Shown here in pieces: positions 36,308 through 47,978 of a stretch of 64,000 nucleotides of DNA. The notes beneath the pieces are model-generated. The model was not told the origin of the DNA, did not search any database, and saw only the letters and a program-made list of their open reading frames with translations. Origin of the DNA: Guadua angustifolia (Eukaryota > Streptophyta > Magnoliopsida > Poales > Poaceae); contig CM070511.1 of the NCBI GenBank assembly GCA_036346375.1, positions 13,702,001 to 13,766,000 on the forward strand. The letters run 5' to 3'. Both the position numbers and the translations under genes were made by a program. The number at the start of each line of letters is the position of its first letter. The first letter of the stretch is position 1.

Positions 36308-39300
36308 TCCTCCCCCTCTTGAAGTGGAGTCGTCCTCGACTCAAGCTCATCTTCTTCTCCCATGAACGGTTTCAAATCTGTAATGTTAAATGTGGGACTA
36401 ACCCCAAATTCGGGCGGCAACTCAAGTTTATATGCATTATCATTTATTTTCTCAAGTATCTTGAAAGGACCATCAGCTCTAGGCATTAATTTAGACTTTC
36501 TCAATTCTGGAAAACGATCCTTTCGCAAATGTAACTATACTAAATCACCCGGTTCAAATTTTACTTCCTTTCTACCTTTACTTCCCGCAGTCCTATACCT
36601 TTCATTTATCATTTCAATATTTTCTCTAGTCTTTTCATGCAATTTCAGAATAAATTCAGCACGTTCCTTAGCATCATGATTAACTCGTTCACTAGTAGGT
36701 AAAGGTAATAGATCAATAGGAGCACGGGGATTGAAGCCATACACTACCTGAAAAGGACTTACCTTGGTGGTGGAGTGTACCGCCCTATTATAAGCGAACT
36801 CAACATGCGGCAAACACTCTTCCCACATCTTCAAATTCTTCTTGAAACAGTCCTCAACATAGTAGATAATGTACGATTTACTACCTCGGTTTGGCCATCG
36901 GTTTGGGGATGACATGTTGTTGAAAACAGCAGCTTGGTCCCCAATTTATTCCATAGAGTTCTCCAAAAGTGGCTCAAAAACTTGGCATCACGATCTGAAA
37001 CAATAGTAGAAGGCATACCATACAAGCTTAACGATTTCTTGAAAGAAAAGGTTAGCAACATTAACAAAGATCGTCGCTCTTATGACAAGGAATAAAGTGA
37101 GCCATCTTAGAAAATCTATCAACCACCACAAAAATACTATCCCTCCCCTCTTGGTCCTAGGCGGGTCCTAAAACAAAGTCCATAGATATATCCTCCCATG
37201 GAGTGCTAGGAACAGGAAGAGGCATATATAAACCATGTGGATTCAATCGTGACTTAGCCTTTTGACATGTAGTGCAGCGGGATACAAACCTCTCAATGTC
37301 TCGCCTCATCTTCGGCCAAAAGAAGTGAGCGGACAGCACGGCCTCCGTCTTCTTGGCACCAAAGTGACCCATCAAACCTCCTCCATGAGCCTCCTCAGAT
37401 CAAAAAGAAAACGAACGGATCCAACTGGAATGCATAGGCGGTTAGCTCTAAACACAAATCCATCATTTATCACATATTTGTCCCATGTTCTTCCCTCTTT
37501 GCAATGCAGCAAAACATCTTTAAAATCAGCATCATTAGCATATTGTTCTTTAATTGATTCCAATCCAAATATACGACAATCAAGTTGGGACAACATGGTA
37601 TATCTTCTAGACAAGGCATCAGCAATCACATTATCCTTCCCTTTCTTGTGTTTGATAACATAAGGAAAAGATTCAATAAATTCAACCCATTTAGCATGTC
37701 TACGGTTCAGTTTCACTTGATCATGTAATATGTTTTAGCGACTCATGATCGGAATGAATAACAAATTCTTTGGGCCAAAGATAATGTTGCCACGTTTCTA
37801 AAGATCGCACAAGAGCATACAATTCTTTATCATACGTGGAATAATTCAGAACAGGACCACTCAATTTTTCGCTAAAATAAGCAACAGGTTTTCTATCTTG
37901 CATCAAAACACCACCAATTCCAACCCCACTTGCATCACATTCAAGCTCAAAGGTCTTATTAAAATCAGGAAGTTGAAGTAAAGGTGCATCAGTAAGCTTA
38001 TCTTTCAAAAGATTGAAGGCATTCTCCTGTGCTTGCCCCCAATGGAACACAACTCCCTTTTTCGTCAACTCGTTCAATGAGGCTGCAATGGTGCTGAAAT
38101 CCTTCACAAAGCGGCGGTAAAATCCGGCAAGTCCGTGGAAGCTCCGCACTTGTGAAATCGCCGTGGCGCGGCCAACTCTTAATCGCGTGCACCTTGGCTT
38201 CATCAACCTCAATTCCTGCGAGTCACAACATAGCCAAGAAACGATACTCGCTCGTGCAAAAAGTGCACTTCTCGAGGTTACCAAATAAACGTGCAAAGAC
38301 GCATAAAGCATCAAAAACAGCACGTAGATGATCAAGATGTTCATGTAATGACTTGCTGTAAATCAATATATCATCAAAATAAACCACCACAAATTTCCCA
38401 ATGAAAGCTCAGAAACCTCGCTCATTAAGCGCATGAAGGTGCTCGGTGCATTAGTTAAACCAAAAGGCATGACTAACTACTCATACAATCCAAACTTGGT
38501 TTTAAAAGCTGTTTTCCATTCATCTCCCAATTTCATTCGTATTTGGTGGTATCCACTACGCAAGTCAACCTTAGAGAAAATTATAGAACCACTTAACTCA
38601 TCAAGCATGTCGTCTAGCCTAGGAATAGGATGACGGTACCTTATTGTGATATTGTTAATGGCTCTACAATCTCGCACATGCGCCTAACCGCCATCTTTCT
38701 TAGGAACCAAAAGAACAGGACAGCACAAGGACTAAGGCTCTCTCAGACATACCAGGGTCCAAAAGATCTTGGACTTGGCGCTGAATCTCCTTAGTCTCCT
38801 CGGGGTTGGTCCTATAAGTAGCGCGGTTTGGCAAACTCGCTCCGTATCAAATCAATTTGGTGCTCAATCCTCGTATGGGTGGGAGTCCCGGAGGTATCTC
38901 GGCAGAAAAACATCCTCATACTCCCGCAAAAGGTTAGTGACAAAGCAGGAGGCAAAGTCTCGGGCAGATCATCCAATGAAAACAAAGCATCTTTGCATAG
39001 CACAAAGATAGCACAAAGCATCATCACTAATTGCAGCAAGATCAGATTTTGTAGCAAGCAAGACGGGATTCCTCAATTTAATTTGGTTGGCTACATGCTG
39101 AATTTCAGATTTCTCATCAATGGGTTTCTTGTCATTAGCAATCCGCTCCCTATCGATTTAACAATTTCAATGGGGTCAAAGGTAGAAGTGTAATTTTCTT
39201 TCCTTATGCATAAAAGTGTATTTATTACTTCTACCGTGGTGAAGTGCATCGATGTCATATTCCCATGGGCGACCCAATAAAAGAGAGCAAGCTTGCATTG

Positions 39301-40921
39301 GAACCACATCACAATCAAGAAAATCGAATAGGAACCAATGGAAAAATGAACCCGAACTGTTTGTGTTACCTTAGCTTTTGCTTAATCATTCACCCTCGAA
39401 TGTGGTATGGATGTGGGTGAAGCGTGTGGTCAAGCCAAGCTTCTTGACCAAATCTGTACTCACCAAGTTGTTGCAACCGCGGAGTCAATGATCACGCTAC
39501 CGCTCGTCGGTTGTTGATGACGAAGAAAATCTGGAACAAGTTGTGGCGCTATTGTCGCTCGGCTTGCTCCATCTCAGGCGCTAAGGACACGCCGGACAAT
39601 GATGGACCTGTCGCAGCGGATCCTCGGCGCCAAAGGTGGCTTCATCATCAACCTCATCGCCGTCCACCCCGGTGTCGCCGATCTCATCCTCAACATCGGA
39701 GGCACCGATGTAACCTCCGTCGTCGGTGGCGATGTATGCCCGCCGGTGGGCATTCTCTCTTGACGTGGCCAATCCTTGGCACTTATGGCAGCGAATTCCG
39801 TCGATGTACGGCCTGTGGAAGCGACGGAGGAGCTCTTGGCGGTGTTGGCGGGCCGACTTCTTGCTGTCCGCGGCTGCACGGCGGCGGTGCCGTCGGTGCC
39901 GGCCGTGTGCTTCGTCGAAGGTGGCGGTGCGATTGGTCGAAAGGTGGAAGAAGGCACCGCTTTCGCTTGTCCCGTAGTCGTTAAGGCGTGAAGGTGCTTT
40001 GGCATTGCTCCTGCTCTTGGAATGGCGTCCCTGCAATTCCTTCTCTGCTAACATAGCAAGTTGAAACAAGCGATTGACAGTTGTATATTCTTTATAATCA
40101 ACAATATCCTGAATTTCTGGACGCAACCCACCGTAAAAACGCGCAATTTTATCCTCAGGTTCCTCTACTACCCCACAACGTAACATACCCTTTTGAAGCT
40201 CTTGGTAATATTCCTGAACCGTCATACTACCTTGATCTAATCGTTGCAATCTCTTGCGCATATCACGTTGGTAGGAAGGAGGAACAAATCTATTACGCAT
40301 AGCATCTTTTAATCTCGCCCAAGAATCAGGTTGTAGCGGGCATTTACTAGTTCATTCCACCGATTATAGCAAAATCTTTAAATTCACTAGTGGCTTGTCT
40401 AACTCTATGAATCTCGGGAACTAGATGGGAATTGAATTTCTGCTCGACCGTCATCTCCCAATCTAAGTAAGCATCAGCATCATAACCTCCAGAAAAGGAT
40501 GGGATGGTGAATTTTACCTTAGCAAAAGGATCATCATTGCGATTCTGGTTATTACCTCCCATACCGTGATGGTTGCGGCGAAGACGGTCATGCAAGCGGG
40601 CGTCTCGTTGAGCGATTCGGTCCTGGCGGCACGTTGTCGCTCATCTTCGTCTCCCTCAAAATCACCATCCTCGTCATGGTCGTTGTTGCCGTGGTTGACG
40701 GATGCATCTCCATCAACAATCGCGGAGGACGCCGACGGCATCCATCCTATCGGCAAGGGTGGAGACTCGTCGATCGATGCTCTCAAGGGTCCTGTTAAAT
40801 CGTTATGGCATGCTCCTTGAACATCATTCTTATCTCATCCAAAGATGGTCGACAACTCAATGAAGGACACGATCGCCGATGGTAACATCATCCTCGTTCT
40901 GCCCTTCTTGCCTCCTGCCAT
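35920..40921 (-). pseudogene. gag-pol: Gypsy gag-pol, several frameshifts
   Basis: Gag begins at 40921 (MAGGKKG) with an acidic N-terminus, then SGGYDADAYLDWE at about 40500 and RLQRLDQGSMTVQEYYQEL near 40240; a damaged CCHC knuckle (IRCHKC) is near 39795. RT shows PRLDDMLDEL, FSKVDLRSGYHQI and the YFDD active-site block at about 38375; RNase H shows ELECDASGVGIGGVL; integrase shows the zinc-binding region CTTCQKAKS and HPQTDGQTEVVNRTL. The tail with ITRARARQLN extends into the 3' LTR and stops at 35920. At least eight frame breaks; open stretches of 60-240 codons remain between them. Confidence 0.92.
36308..36320 (-). promoter_or_regulatory. Polypurine tract
   Basis: On - the sequence aagagggggagga abuts the 3' LTR start. 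This is where plus-strand DNA synthesis is primed. It lies inside the coding frame. Confidence 0.85.
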
Positions 40922-42240
40922 GGTTAGCATGTAAAAAGGACAGAGGGAAATACAAACACAAGTATTATGAGCCCTATGAACTACTAGGTGGGATCTCTCG
41001 CTCTCAAGCAATCTTACCAAGTTCTTACCCTTCTTACCAACACAATGAGGGACGGTGCAACCGTGGTCGGTTCGTGACAATCGTGAGGGCGTGATGAAGC
41101 GATTGCAAGGGTCAATAACTGTCGATCGAAGGATGTATATGTGGAGCTGTAGGAAGGTTATATGTATTGAGTGGCACACAATTCAAGAATGAGATAGTAA
41201 TGTTGAATAAATGTCCAAAAGCACTTGCCCTAGTTGTCGGTCTAAACGTGTCCTTATTCTAGTCATGACGAAAACAAGGAAGGTATAGAGAACAAGGCTG
41301 AGAATAATTGAACAGATATCAGCACAACAGCAAAACACTTTTATCGTGCACGGTAAAAACACCTACCTTTGCTCCTGCTTTTTTTTTTTGCTCTCCTCCT
41401 CTCACAAATTTTTTTTTGCTCTATGCCTCTTTCACAATTTTTTTATTTTTCTTTGATTTTTTGATATTTTTCCTAGGATCAGGAGCACAAAGGTAGATAG
41501 TACACAAATTTTCAGCCTGAACAGATGTAAGATGAAACCAATATGAAATAAGAAGTGTTTTCCAAAAGCGTGCTCAAACTTCTGCCACGAGAACTCAATC
41601 TTCCAGAGGAATTTCGCAAAAATAAATTTGGCAAACCAGACATAGTTGGGGAGAATCAGATGTAAAATTTTCTGTAGATATCAGTGAAAAAAAAATTCGC
41701 CTAATTCCGAGTCCGTATGCGAAAGTTATGGCCGTTTTACTAAGGACTCGAATCGTGGTTTTCAGCGGCACCTCTCCAAACTCAAGGGCGATGGAGCGGA
41801 TATGGAACGCGATGATCTGTGGTGGTAGGTTCTGTGATGAGGGGTGGCGATATGGATAACAGGAGGTGGGGAATTAGGGTTTATGAAGGAGAAACCCTAA
41901 CACAACTAGGACTCTGAAACTGAGGAAAAACCACAAAACAATCCGAATCCTACAATGACTCAAATAGCGATTGGTGACTGGATCGGTGTAGGATATGGGA
42001 TGCTGCAGCGGAGATGAAACACAACTAAATTAAGACCACGATCTAAACCAGCAACACGACTCGACTATGGACACAAACTCAGTACTACGGATTCTGAAAC
42101 GAAATTGTGCAAAGGCTAGGGCGTGGTTCTAGGTATGGTAGACTATGAACTGCAATTTTTTTTGGCTTTTTCGTGGACTATAGGACGAACGAAAAACTAA
42201 ATCAAACTACGGGGAAAAGGCGAACCTGACGGTAAACCAT
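40922..42240 (-). other. Gypsy 5' leader, noncoding
   Basis: About 1.3 kb between the primer site and the gag start. No protein seen; contains A-rich (on -) tracts at 41384-41460. Confidence 0.7.
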
Positions 42241-42252
42241 GCTCTGATACCA
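42241..42252 (-). promoter_or_regulatory. Primer binding site (tRNA-Met type)
   Basis: On - the sequence TGGTATCAGAGC lies two bases after the 5' LTR end, the standard complement of the initiator tRNA-Met 3' end used by most plant LTR elements. Confidence 0.93.
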
Positions 42253-42254
42253 CT

Positions 42255-43176
42255 TGATGGGGACGGGGTTGCCCGAACTTCCGTCAGGTGGAGGATAAGT
42301 CGATTAGGCGGCGCGAGACACACACGATCCGGCTTCTTGATCGGCACGATCAAAATCCCTGCAATCGCAGCACCACGCATCCTCTGGTTATCAACCGTGC
42401 ACTGCCCGGTTGACCTCGCCACGAAGGCTAATCCCTGCCAATGAATCGAGAACACAAGCAAGAACAAGAAAGATGCAACTGAATTTGCAATTGAGGATGA
42501 AGCTCACGAGTTGGGGTCTCACAAACCGATGAACGGCGACACTGTTCAAAGACAGAATTAATCTAAGCAAAACCCAAATCAAACCCTAGCGGCGGCTACT
42601 GGATATAAAGGCTAGGGGACGTCCTAGAAACCCTAGACGCGTCCGTGATGGACTCCAACACGATACATGGGCCAAGGGCCCAAATTGGTGACGCAGCACC
42701 CTGGGACAGATTCTGTCCGCCAACTTGCAACGTGAATTTCCGTCGACTCCGAAGTCCAAATGACCTAAAACTGGTGCCATTGGAAAGGTTATCTCCTTAG
42801 CTTTCGAGGTATATGTGGATCATCAAAATCGGAGCCCGTTTGTGGCCTGGGCGACAATTTTAGTGAACGCTGCTCCTGGTGGCCGAGGTAGTCGACTCTG
42901 AGACGAATTAGACCTCCAACTTGAATTGGACTCCCTCCTTGCCTCCCTCCTGGCCCTTGCTGGTTCCCAAGGCCTTCATGATCCTCTCCAAAGTTCCTAA
43001 GTACAATATAATCAATAATATCATTAGGTAGCATACCATTCTCACAAGTATCAGCACGGGCACTTAGGAACGAGCTCACCTGTTGATTCAATTGCCGTGC
43101 TCGTGCTCTTGTGATGGGTCCTTGCATCACAACTGGAGGAGTCTCGGGCGTATGCATTGGAGTGATGTCCTCATCA
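42255..43176 (-). repeat. 5' LTR of the gypsy element
   Basis: 922 bp, same termini as the 3' LTR. It also carries the copy of the pol C-terminal codons (42789-43176), here without function. Confidence 0.94.
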
Positions 43177-43181
43177 GGATG

Positions 43182-43826
43182 GTTGGGAATGAGAGGGTGC
43201 ACACCGATGGGTGTGTTCTCAGCTATACCGGTATAGGCTAAAATGTTGCATTTTGAGCATGAAAGCATAAAAGCATTGTATTGCATTGCATTGTGTTACA
43301 ATTGATAAATGTTAATTGATGAGAATGGAAAGGACAGGTTGAGGGTTGAGTCGTGGACTCATCCAGAAATGATTATTGAGGTATGGGTAAGGTTTTGTTG
43401 CGTTTTCGAGTTGGTTGTGGTAAGTGGAGTTAGTTACTGCTTTTTTTACTAGTGGATTTCAATTAAGTAATGGCTATATTAAATTCTAGAGTAAAAGTAA
43501 TTCAGTTGAATTCATTACTTTTCATTGTTGTTGCACTTTGCTGAGTCTTGAACTCACACTTGTTTGCTTCCTATTTTAGGTACTTTGAAGCTGGCTCGTC
43601 GGGTTGGTAGTTGTAACACGTGCACGACTTCGGTCTCCAACAATCTGTTTAACCGATTCATTAAGTCTGGATGTAATTAATGCGGTTGTAATGTGATGTT
43701 CGTCGTGGTGGAGTTTATTAAATTTCTATAAGTTGCGTGATTGGTTAACTAAGGACCTGCTAGAATGATATCATACTGCAAATATTTTCTGTCTGCTGAG
43801 TGGATGTTGTACTTTCTAGAGAGGTC
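43182..43826. other. Flank between gypsy element and CACTA V ORF2
   Basis: No coding frame recognised. Has runs such as attgcattgcattgtg. Possibly part of an older LTR or intron of CACTA V. Confidence 0.35.
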
Positions 43827-44879
43827 ATGCCGAAATTCGGATACATCGTAAGGGATAAAGTGCCAATCTCCTATTCGGATAGGCATAATGTGTCGCGAGC
43901 CACCAAAGAGGATCTGTGGACAGAGCTCAAAAAAACCTTCAAATTCCCCTAAGGAGCCGAAGATCTCGTGTGTCGCGATGCATTGATGACCATGGATGTG
44001 GCGTGGAGAAACTTTAAGGCGATGCTAAATGTAAATTATGTGAAGCAAAACCGGTCAGCCATCAGACACTACCCAAGATTAGAGCCATACTGGGATGAGT
44101 TTGTGGCGATGAAGCAATCTGAAGCAGCAAGGAAGTCCAGTGAGGACCACATTAGCATCGCAAGAAGTAATACTCACCCCCACAGACTTGGCACGAGTGG
44201 GTACGCGGGTAAAATTGCTCAATGGGATAGGCAGGAATTAGAAGTGTTCCAATTGACTGGCACAAGTCTCTTGATCGGACTACCAGACTGAGTGAAGCAC
44301 TACGTGCTAGCGAGGGCAGATCTCTTGTCTACTGGGAGTTTATCATTCAAGAGCAACGAAGATGAAGCAATGACGCAAAGAGTTCATGAGTTTTACGCCC
44401 AGTCCACCGAAGGATCTTTCCACCCAGACATGGAGAAAGACGAGCTAACAGCGGCCCTAGGAAACAAAGAGCACCCCGGTTGGACACGAGGCGTCCGTCA
44501 AGGTTCCATGGAAGATGGGATTCCCTAAGCATAGAGACTCTTATAAGAGTCAGAAGAGAGCTAAAGAAGAGTGGGCTGAGCAGGAAATGGAAAGGATGAA
44601 GGAAAGGCTTCTACGAGAATTACAAGGCACCATTGAAGAAAAAGTTGAATGACAAGTACAACAAGCCTTGAGCCAGGCGCAGGCCCACAACGTTCTCTCC
44701 AAATTTCAACAGTCGTCGCAATAGCTATTCTTGCGTCCACGCCATTAGCGTATGCATAACAACCATTATCCTGTGGACGACATACAGGACCCCACACCCT
44801 GTCAGTTCAACGTGCCCATGATGAACATATTTCTACAGGCTGCTACAGGGGTAGTTTATCCGTGCCAAGAAGGGGGTGT
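43827..44879 (+). pseudogene. CACTA V ORF2, Transposase_24 part
   Basis: The ATG at 43827 starts MPKFGYIVRDKVPISYSD; 43968-44291 is an open 107-codon block with LEPYWDEFVAMK and THPHRLGTSGYAGKIAQW, the Transposase_24 signature. 44292-44528 continues (VLARADLLSTGS, LTAALGNKEHPGWTRG), and a coiled-coil-like stretch follows to about 44700. The reading is cut at 44879 by a solo LTR and resumes at 47979. A stop at 43950 and a few shifts break it. It is the best preserved ORF2 in the window. Confidence 0.85.
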
Positions 44880-45582
44880 TGTAAGTTCAACCTTCATTAG
44901 TTATGGTTTTGGTGTTAATGACAAATCTAATATTGAGATTATCTATTAATGTGATTTTGTTATTAATGACAAATCTTATATCGAGACTAACTTGTTTATT
45001 TAGAATATCCTTGATTAGTCTCATCGCATTGAAAAATGGAAAACCCAAGGTATGTATGCGTATTCATTCTAGTATTAGTTGCATACTTTGGATTCAAGTT
45101 AAAGTATGAATGTCCCCATTATATTAACCACAAACGTGTATCATGTTTCCCAATCCACACATTACATGGATGCATATACTTAGGGGGAGTTTGTAGTTTA
45201 ACTTGAAAGCCTCTTTGTATTGATCTAATTCTTATTAACACATATAAGGATCAAGACAAAGAAACTAAATCCTTGAGTATATGTTTGAATTGCCTAGTTA
45301 TAAGTATACTCATGGTAATATAGGATATACTCCAATACGATCAAATTGGATATGTGCATATTATGTCCAAGTCAATTATATCTATGCACATATACATGTG
45401 GGGTATATTCTATAGTTGATGATTTAGAGTAATGATCATTTCCATATAATTTACATATAATGGATCATTACTTTTCATCAACATGAGTATATGAAAACTT
45501 GTGTAGTTAATATATACTCATATCAATTTAAATGATAATTTAAATTGAGTTCATTTGTCTTGATAACCATTAAAGAACATTT

Positions 45583-47365
45583 CATCATGTGTTGATGGTG
45601 TTCCTTGATTAATTAAGGACAATGAATAGCTCTTAAGTATAATAAAGCATGAGTTGCATTATTGTACTTAAGACACAATTAAATCATTCAATTGATTTAG
45701 GTTGTGCTCAATTGATCTAAAGGCATCCATTATGTGTTAAGGAGTGCAAGAGATAATTGAGATAACCGTGCATCTTGGACTAACTATTTTATGAGTTGTG
45801 ATTGAGTTAGGTCCAAAGATGAATGAGATGATTGAGAACGGGATAAAGACGGCATCATGAGGTGATGGGCGTCAAGAGAAGATCCCGAAGACAAAGAGAA
45901 GAATCGAGTGATGATCCCGGGGGAGTATCAAAGTGATGATCATAAAGACCCCAAAGGGGATTGCTTGCGTACACGGCGAAGGTATAATTAGATAGGCTAA
46001 GGACTTTGTAGTCTTTGAGTCTAAGGTTTTTATCGCCGTACTATTAAGAGGAGTTGATTCCTAGTTTGAGCTTCATCATGTGTTGATGATCTCAATCCGC
46101 TTTCACTCAAGCTCAAATCATTTGGATTTGGTTTTTGCATAAGGGTTAACCATTTGGCATGTGTTGCGAATGGGTTAAGCTTATACTTGGTTGTTGTTGG
46201 TTTATGCTCTGATTTGCATGTGTTGCAAAGAGGAAGAGCATATGCATTTGGTTTTCGCATAATGCTTTGATTTGCATGTGTTGCAAATAGAATAAGCTAT
46301 ACGCGTTGGCTTTTGCGTGAAGTTCACTTTTGCATGTGTTGCAAGTATTGAAGCTTCATATTTTGTTTTTGTTTGCAAAACAAATCTTTCTTAAATCAAA
46401 GTGGTTGCTTGGAGCTAAGTTTTGCATGTGTTGCAAAAGGTGAGAGCTCATGCATTATGTTTTAGCTTGTGACTGGATCATGTGTTGATTATCACAAAGG
46501 CTAAGTAAAGTTTATGGTTTGTGTTTGCAAAATGTGTTTTTGCAAAATGTTGTTTTGTTATTTGCAAAAGTGGTTTGCAAATAAGCTAGAGGTTATGGGT
46601 TTCAATCCTAGAGTATGTGTTGGCATTTGCAAATGTGTTTTGCAAAGTATCGGGATCATGTGTTGATCCTTACATGGCTAGAGGATTGATCTTATAGCTT
46701 TTCGGGTTATTTGCAAATGTGTTTTGCAAAAGCTATTTTGATCATGAGTTGATCATCATGGCTCAATATTTGATGATAGTGACTCTTTATAGCTTGTAGT
46801 CATGTCTTTGATCAAGTCTATTTGAGAGATTTCGAAAAATCATATTTTACACTTGAATGACTACATTAGAGTTTAGTTTTGGTGATATTTAAAAAATATC
46901 TATGGGTGCTTAAATCATGAAAATGGGTGAAGATTGTAGCTCTCGTGATAAGCTTCGCATAGAATCAAAAATCACCCAAATCGGAGTTCGGAGTAAAAAG
47001 TTATGAGCTTTTTAGTAAATGTTGCTGCGGTACTACCGCCCGTAGGGGCCGGTAGTACCGCCCTTGCGGTAGCTTTTTGCCAGAGGAGGTAGTACCGCGA
47101 GTACTGTAGCAATGGCTAGTTTCAGCACTTTTAATGCCCGTTTTGCCCCCTAACGGCTAGTTTTCTTTGTGAGGCTATAAAAGGAGGTCATGGGGGGCAT
47201 TTGCTGGTTGATTGAGTATTTTGCATGAGGTGGTGCATGTGTTGCATACTCATATTTGATTCTTGAGCTAAGAGTGAGACTATGCATGTGTTGCAATTAG
47301 GAGTGATTGAGTGACCTCTTGTGCATGTGTTGCACTTGAGGGAGGTCCTTGTGCATGTGTTGCAC
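45583..47365 (+). repeat. Cluster of ~19 palindromes with a fixed 5-base spacer
   Basis: Each site is two complementary arms of 3-11 bases around a 5-base spacer, usually TGTGT. Examples: CATCA/TGATG (45583, 46074), TTTGCA/TGCAAA (46213, 46271), TTTTGCA/TGCAAAA (46420), TTTGCAAAA/TTTTGCAAA (46524), TTATTTGCAAA/TTTGCAAATAA with spacer AGTGG (46558), GGATCA/TGATCC (46653), GATCA/TGATC with TGAGT (46740), GTGCA/TGCAC (47321, 47351). The arms vary but stay complementary. Thirteen or more lie upstream of the TATA box, four downstream. Confidence 0.9.
47176..47183 (+). promoter_or_regulatory. TATA box of the large solo LTR
   Basis: TATAAAAG followed by gaggtcatggggggc. About 800 bp from the LTR end, so transcription would start near 47210 and include the last four palindromes. 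Confidence 0.7.
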
Positions 47366-47978
47366 TTGGTGATCACCGGGAGCGCATTCGTTGTGCTCGG
47401 TGAAGTTCAAGTGAAGGAGCGGCATGTTACTCTTGGAGGTTGCTGACTCCTAGACGGCGTGGCGTCGTCTTGTGAAAGCTCTCAAGGTTGTGAGAAGCCC
47501 CGGCGAAGTTTGTGAAGGTTCGGGTTGAGCCTACGCGAAAGCGTGAAAAACCACGACTAGTGGAAAGAGGCGGGTGCTCGAGCGGGAGCCGGTCCAAGTG
47601 GTTGGGCTTGCCTCAACATGGACTAGGGGAGACCGGCAAGTCTCCGAACACCATGGAAAAACATCGTTTGCCTCTTGTCTCTTTTACTTTCAAGTATTTA
47701 CATTTCTAGTATATTGTTCAATGGCTTGATTGTAATAGAATTGCTTAGTATTAATTGATTGATCAATTTAGCAATTCTAGTTTAGAGACATAATTTAGTT
47801 AGTGCACTAGTGAGCCTAGTTGATTTAGGCTTTAATTGTCAAAACCTATTTATCGCTTCCGCATATATATTTGATTAGGTTTTGACATAGGGGTTGATTA
47901 GAGCGAATTATTTAGTGAGCGATCAAATTTTGTAAAACGCCTATTCACCCCCCCTCTAGGCGCATCCTCGACCCTACA

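Larger units (their letters stand above)
35386..43176 (-). mobile_element. Complete Ty3/gypsy LTR retrotransposon
   Basis: 7791 bp flanked by the 5-bp duplication GGATG (35381-35385 and 43177-43181). Both LTRs are 922 bp and begin/end with the inverted TGATG/CATCA. A tRNA-Met-type primer site and a purine tract sit at the expected places. The LTRs differ at roughly 15-20 positions by eye, about 98% identity, which suggests a recent insertion. Gene order is gag, protease, RT, RNase H, integrase. The C-terminal ITRARARQLN block is seen in a chromovirus-related grass group, but I do not assign a lineage firmly. Confidence 0.95.
44880..47978 (+). mobile_element. Large solo LTR, Sirevirus-like (Ty1/copia)
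   Basis: 3099 bp from TGTAAGTTC to CGACCCTACA, flanked by the 5-bp duplication GGTGT (44875-44879 and 47979-47983). A TATAAAAG box at 47176 gives + orientation. It contains a purine tract (cttagggggag, 45179-45190), paired ggtagtaccgc blocks at 47025-47110, many hairpins, and ends with the cctattcaccccccctctagg motif common near the end of grass Sirevirus/Maximus LTRs. Family assignment rests on these features. Size is large for a solo LTR, so an internal remnant cannot be excluded. It interrupts CACTA V ORF2. Confidence 0.85.

Noticed and set aside
42789..43286. Separate second gypsy gag-pol fragment
   Set aside because: It is the pol C-terminal sequence contained in the 5' LTR, as the LTR boundaries and target duplication show.
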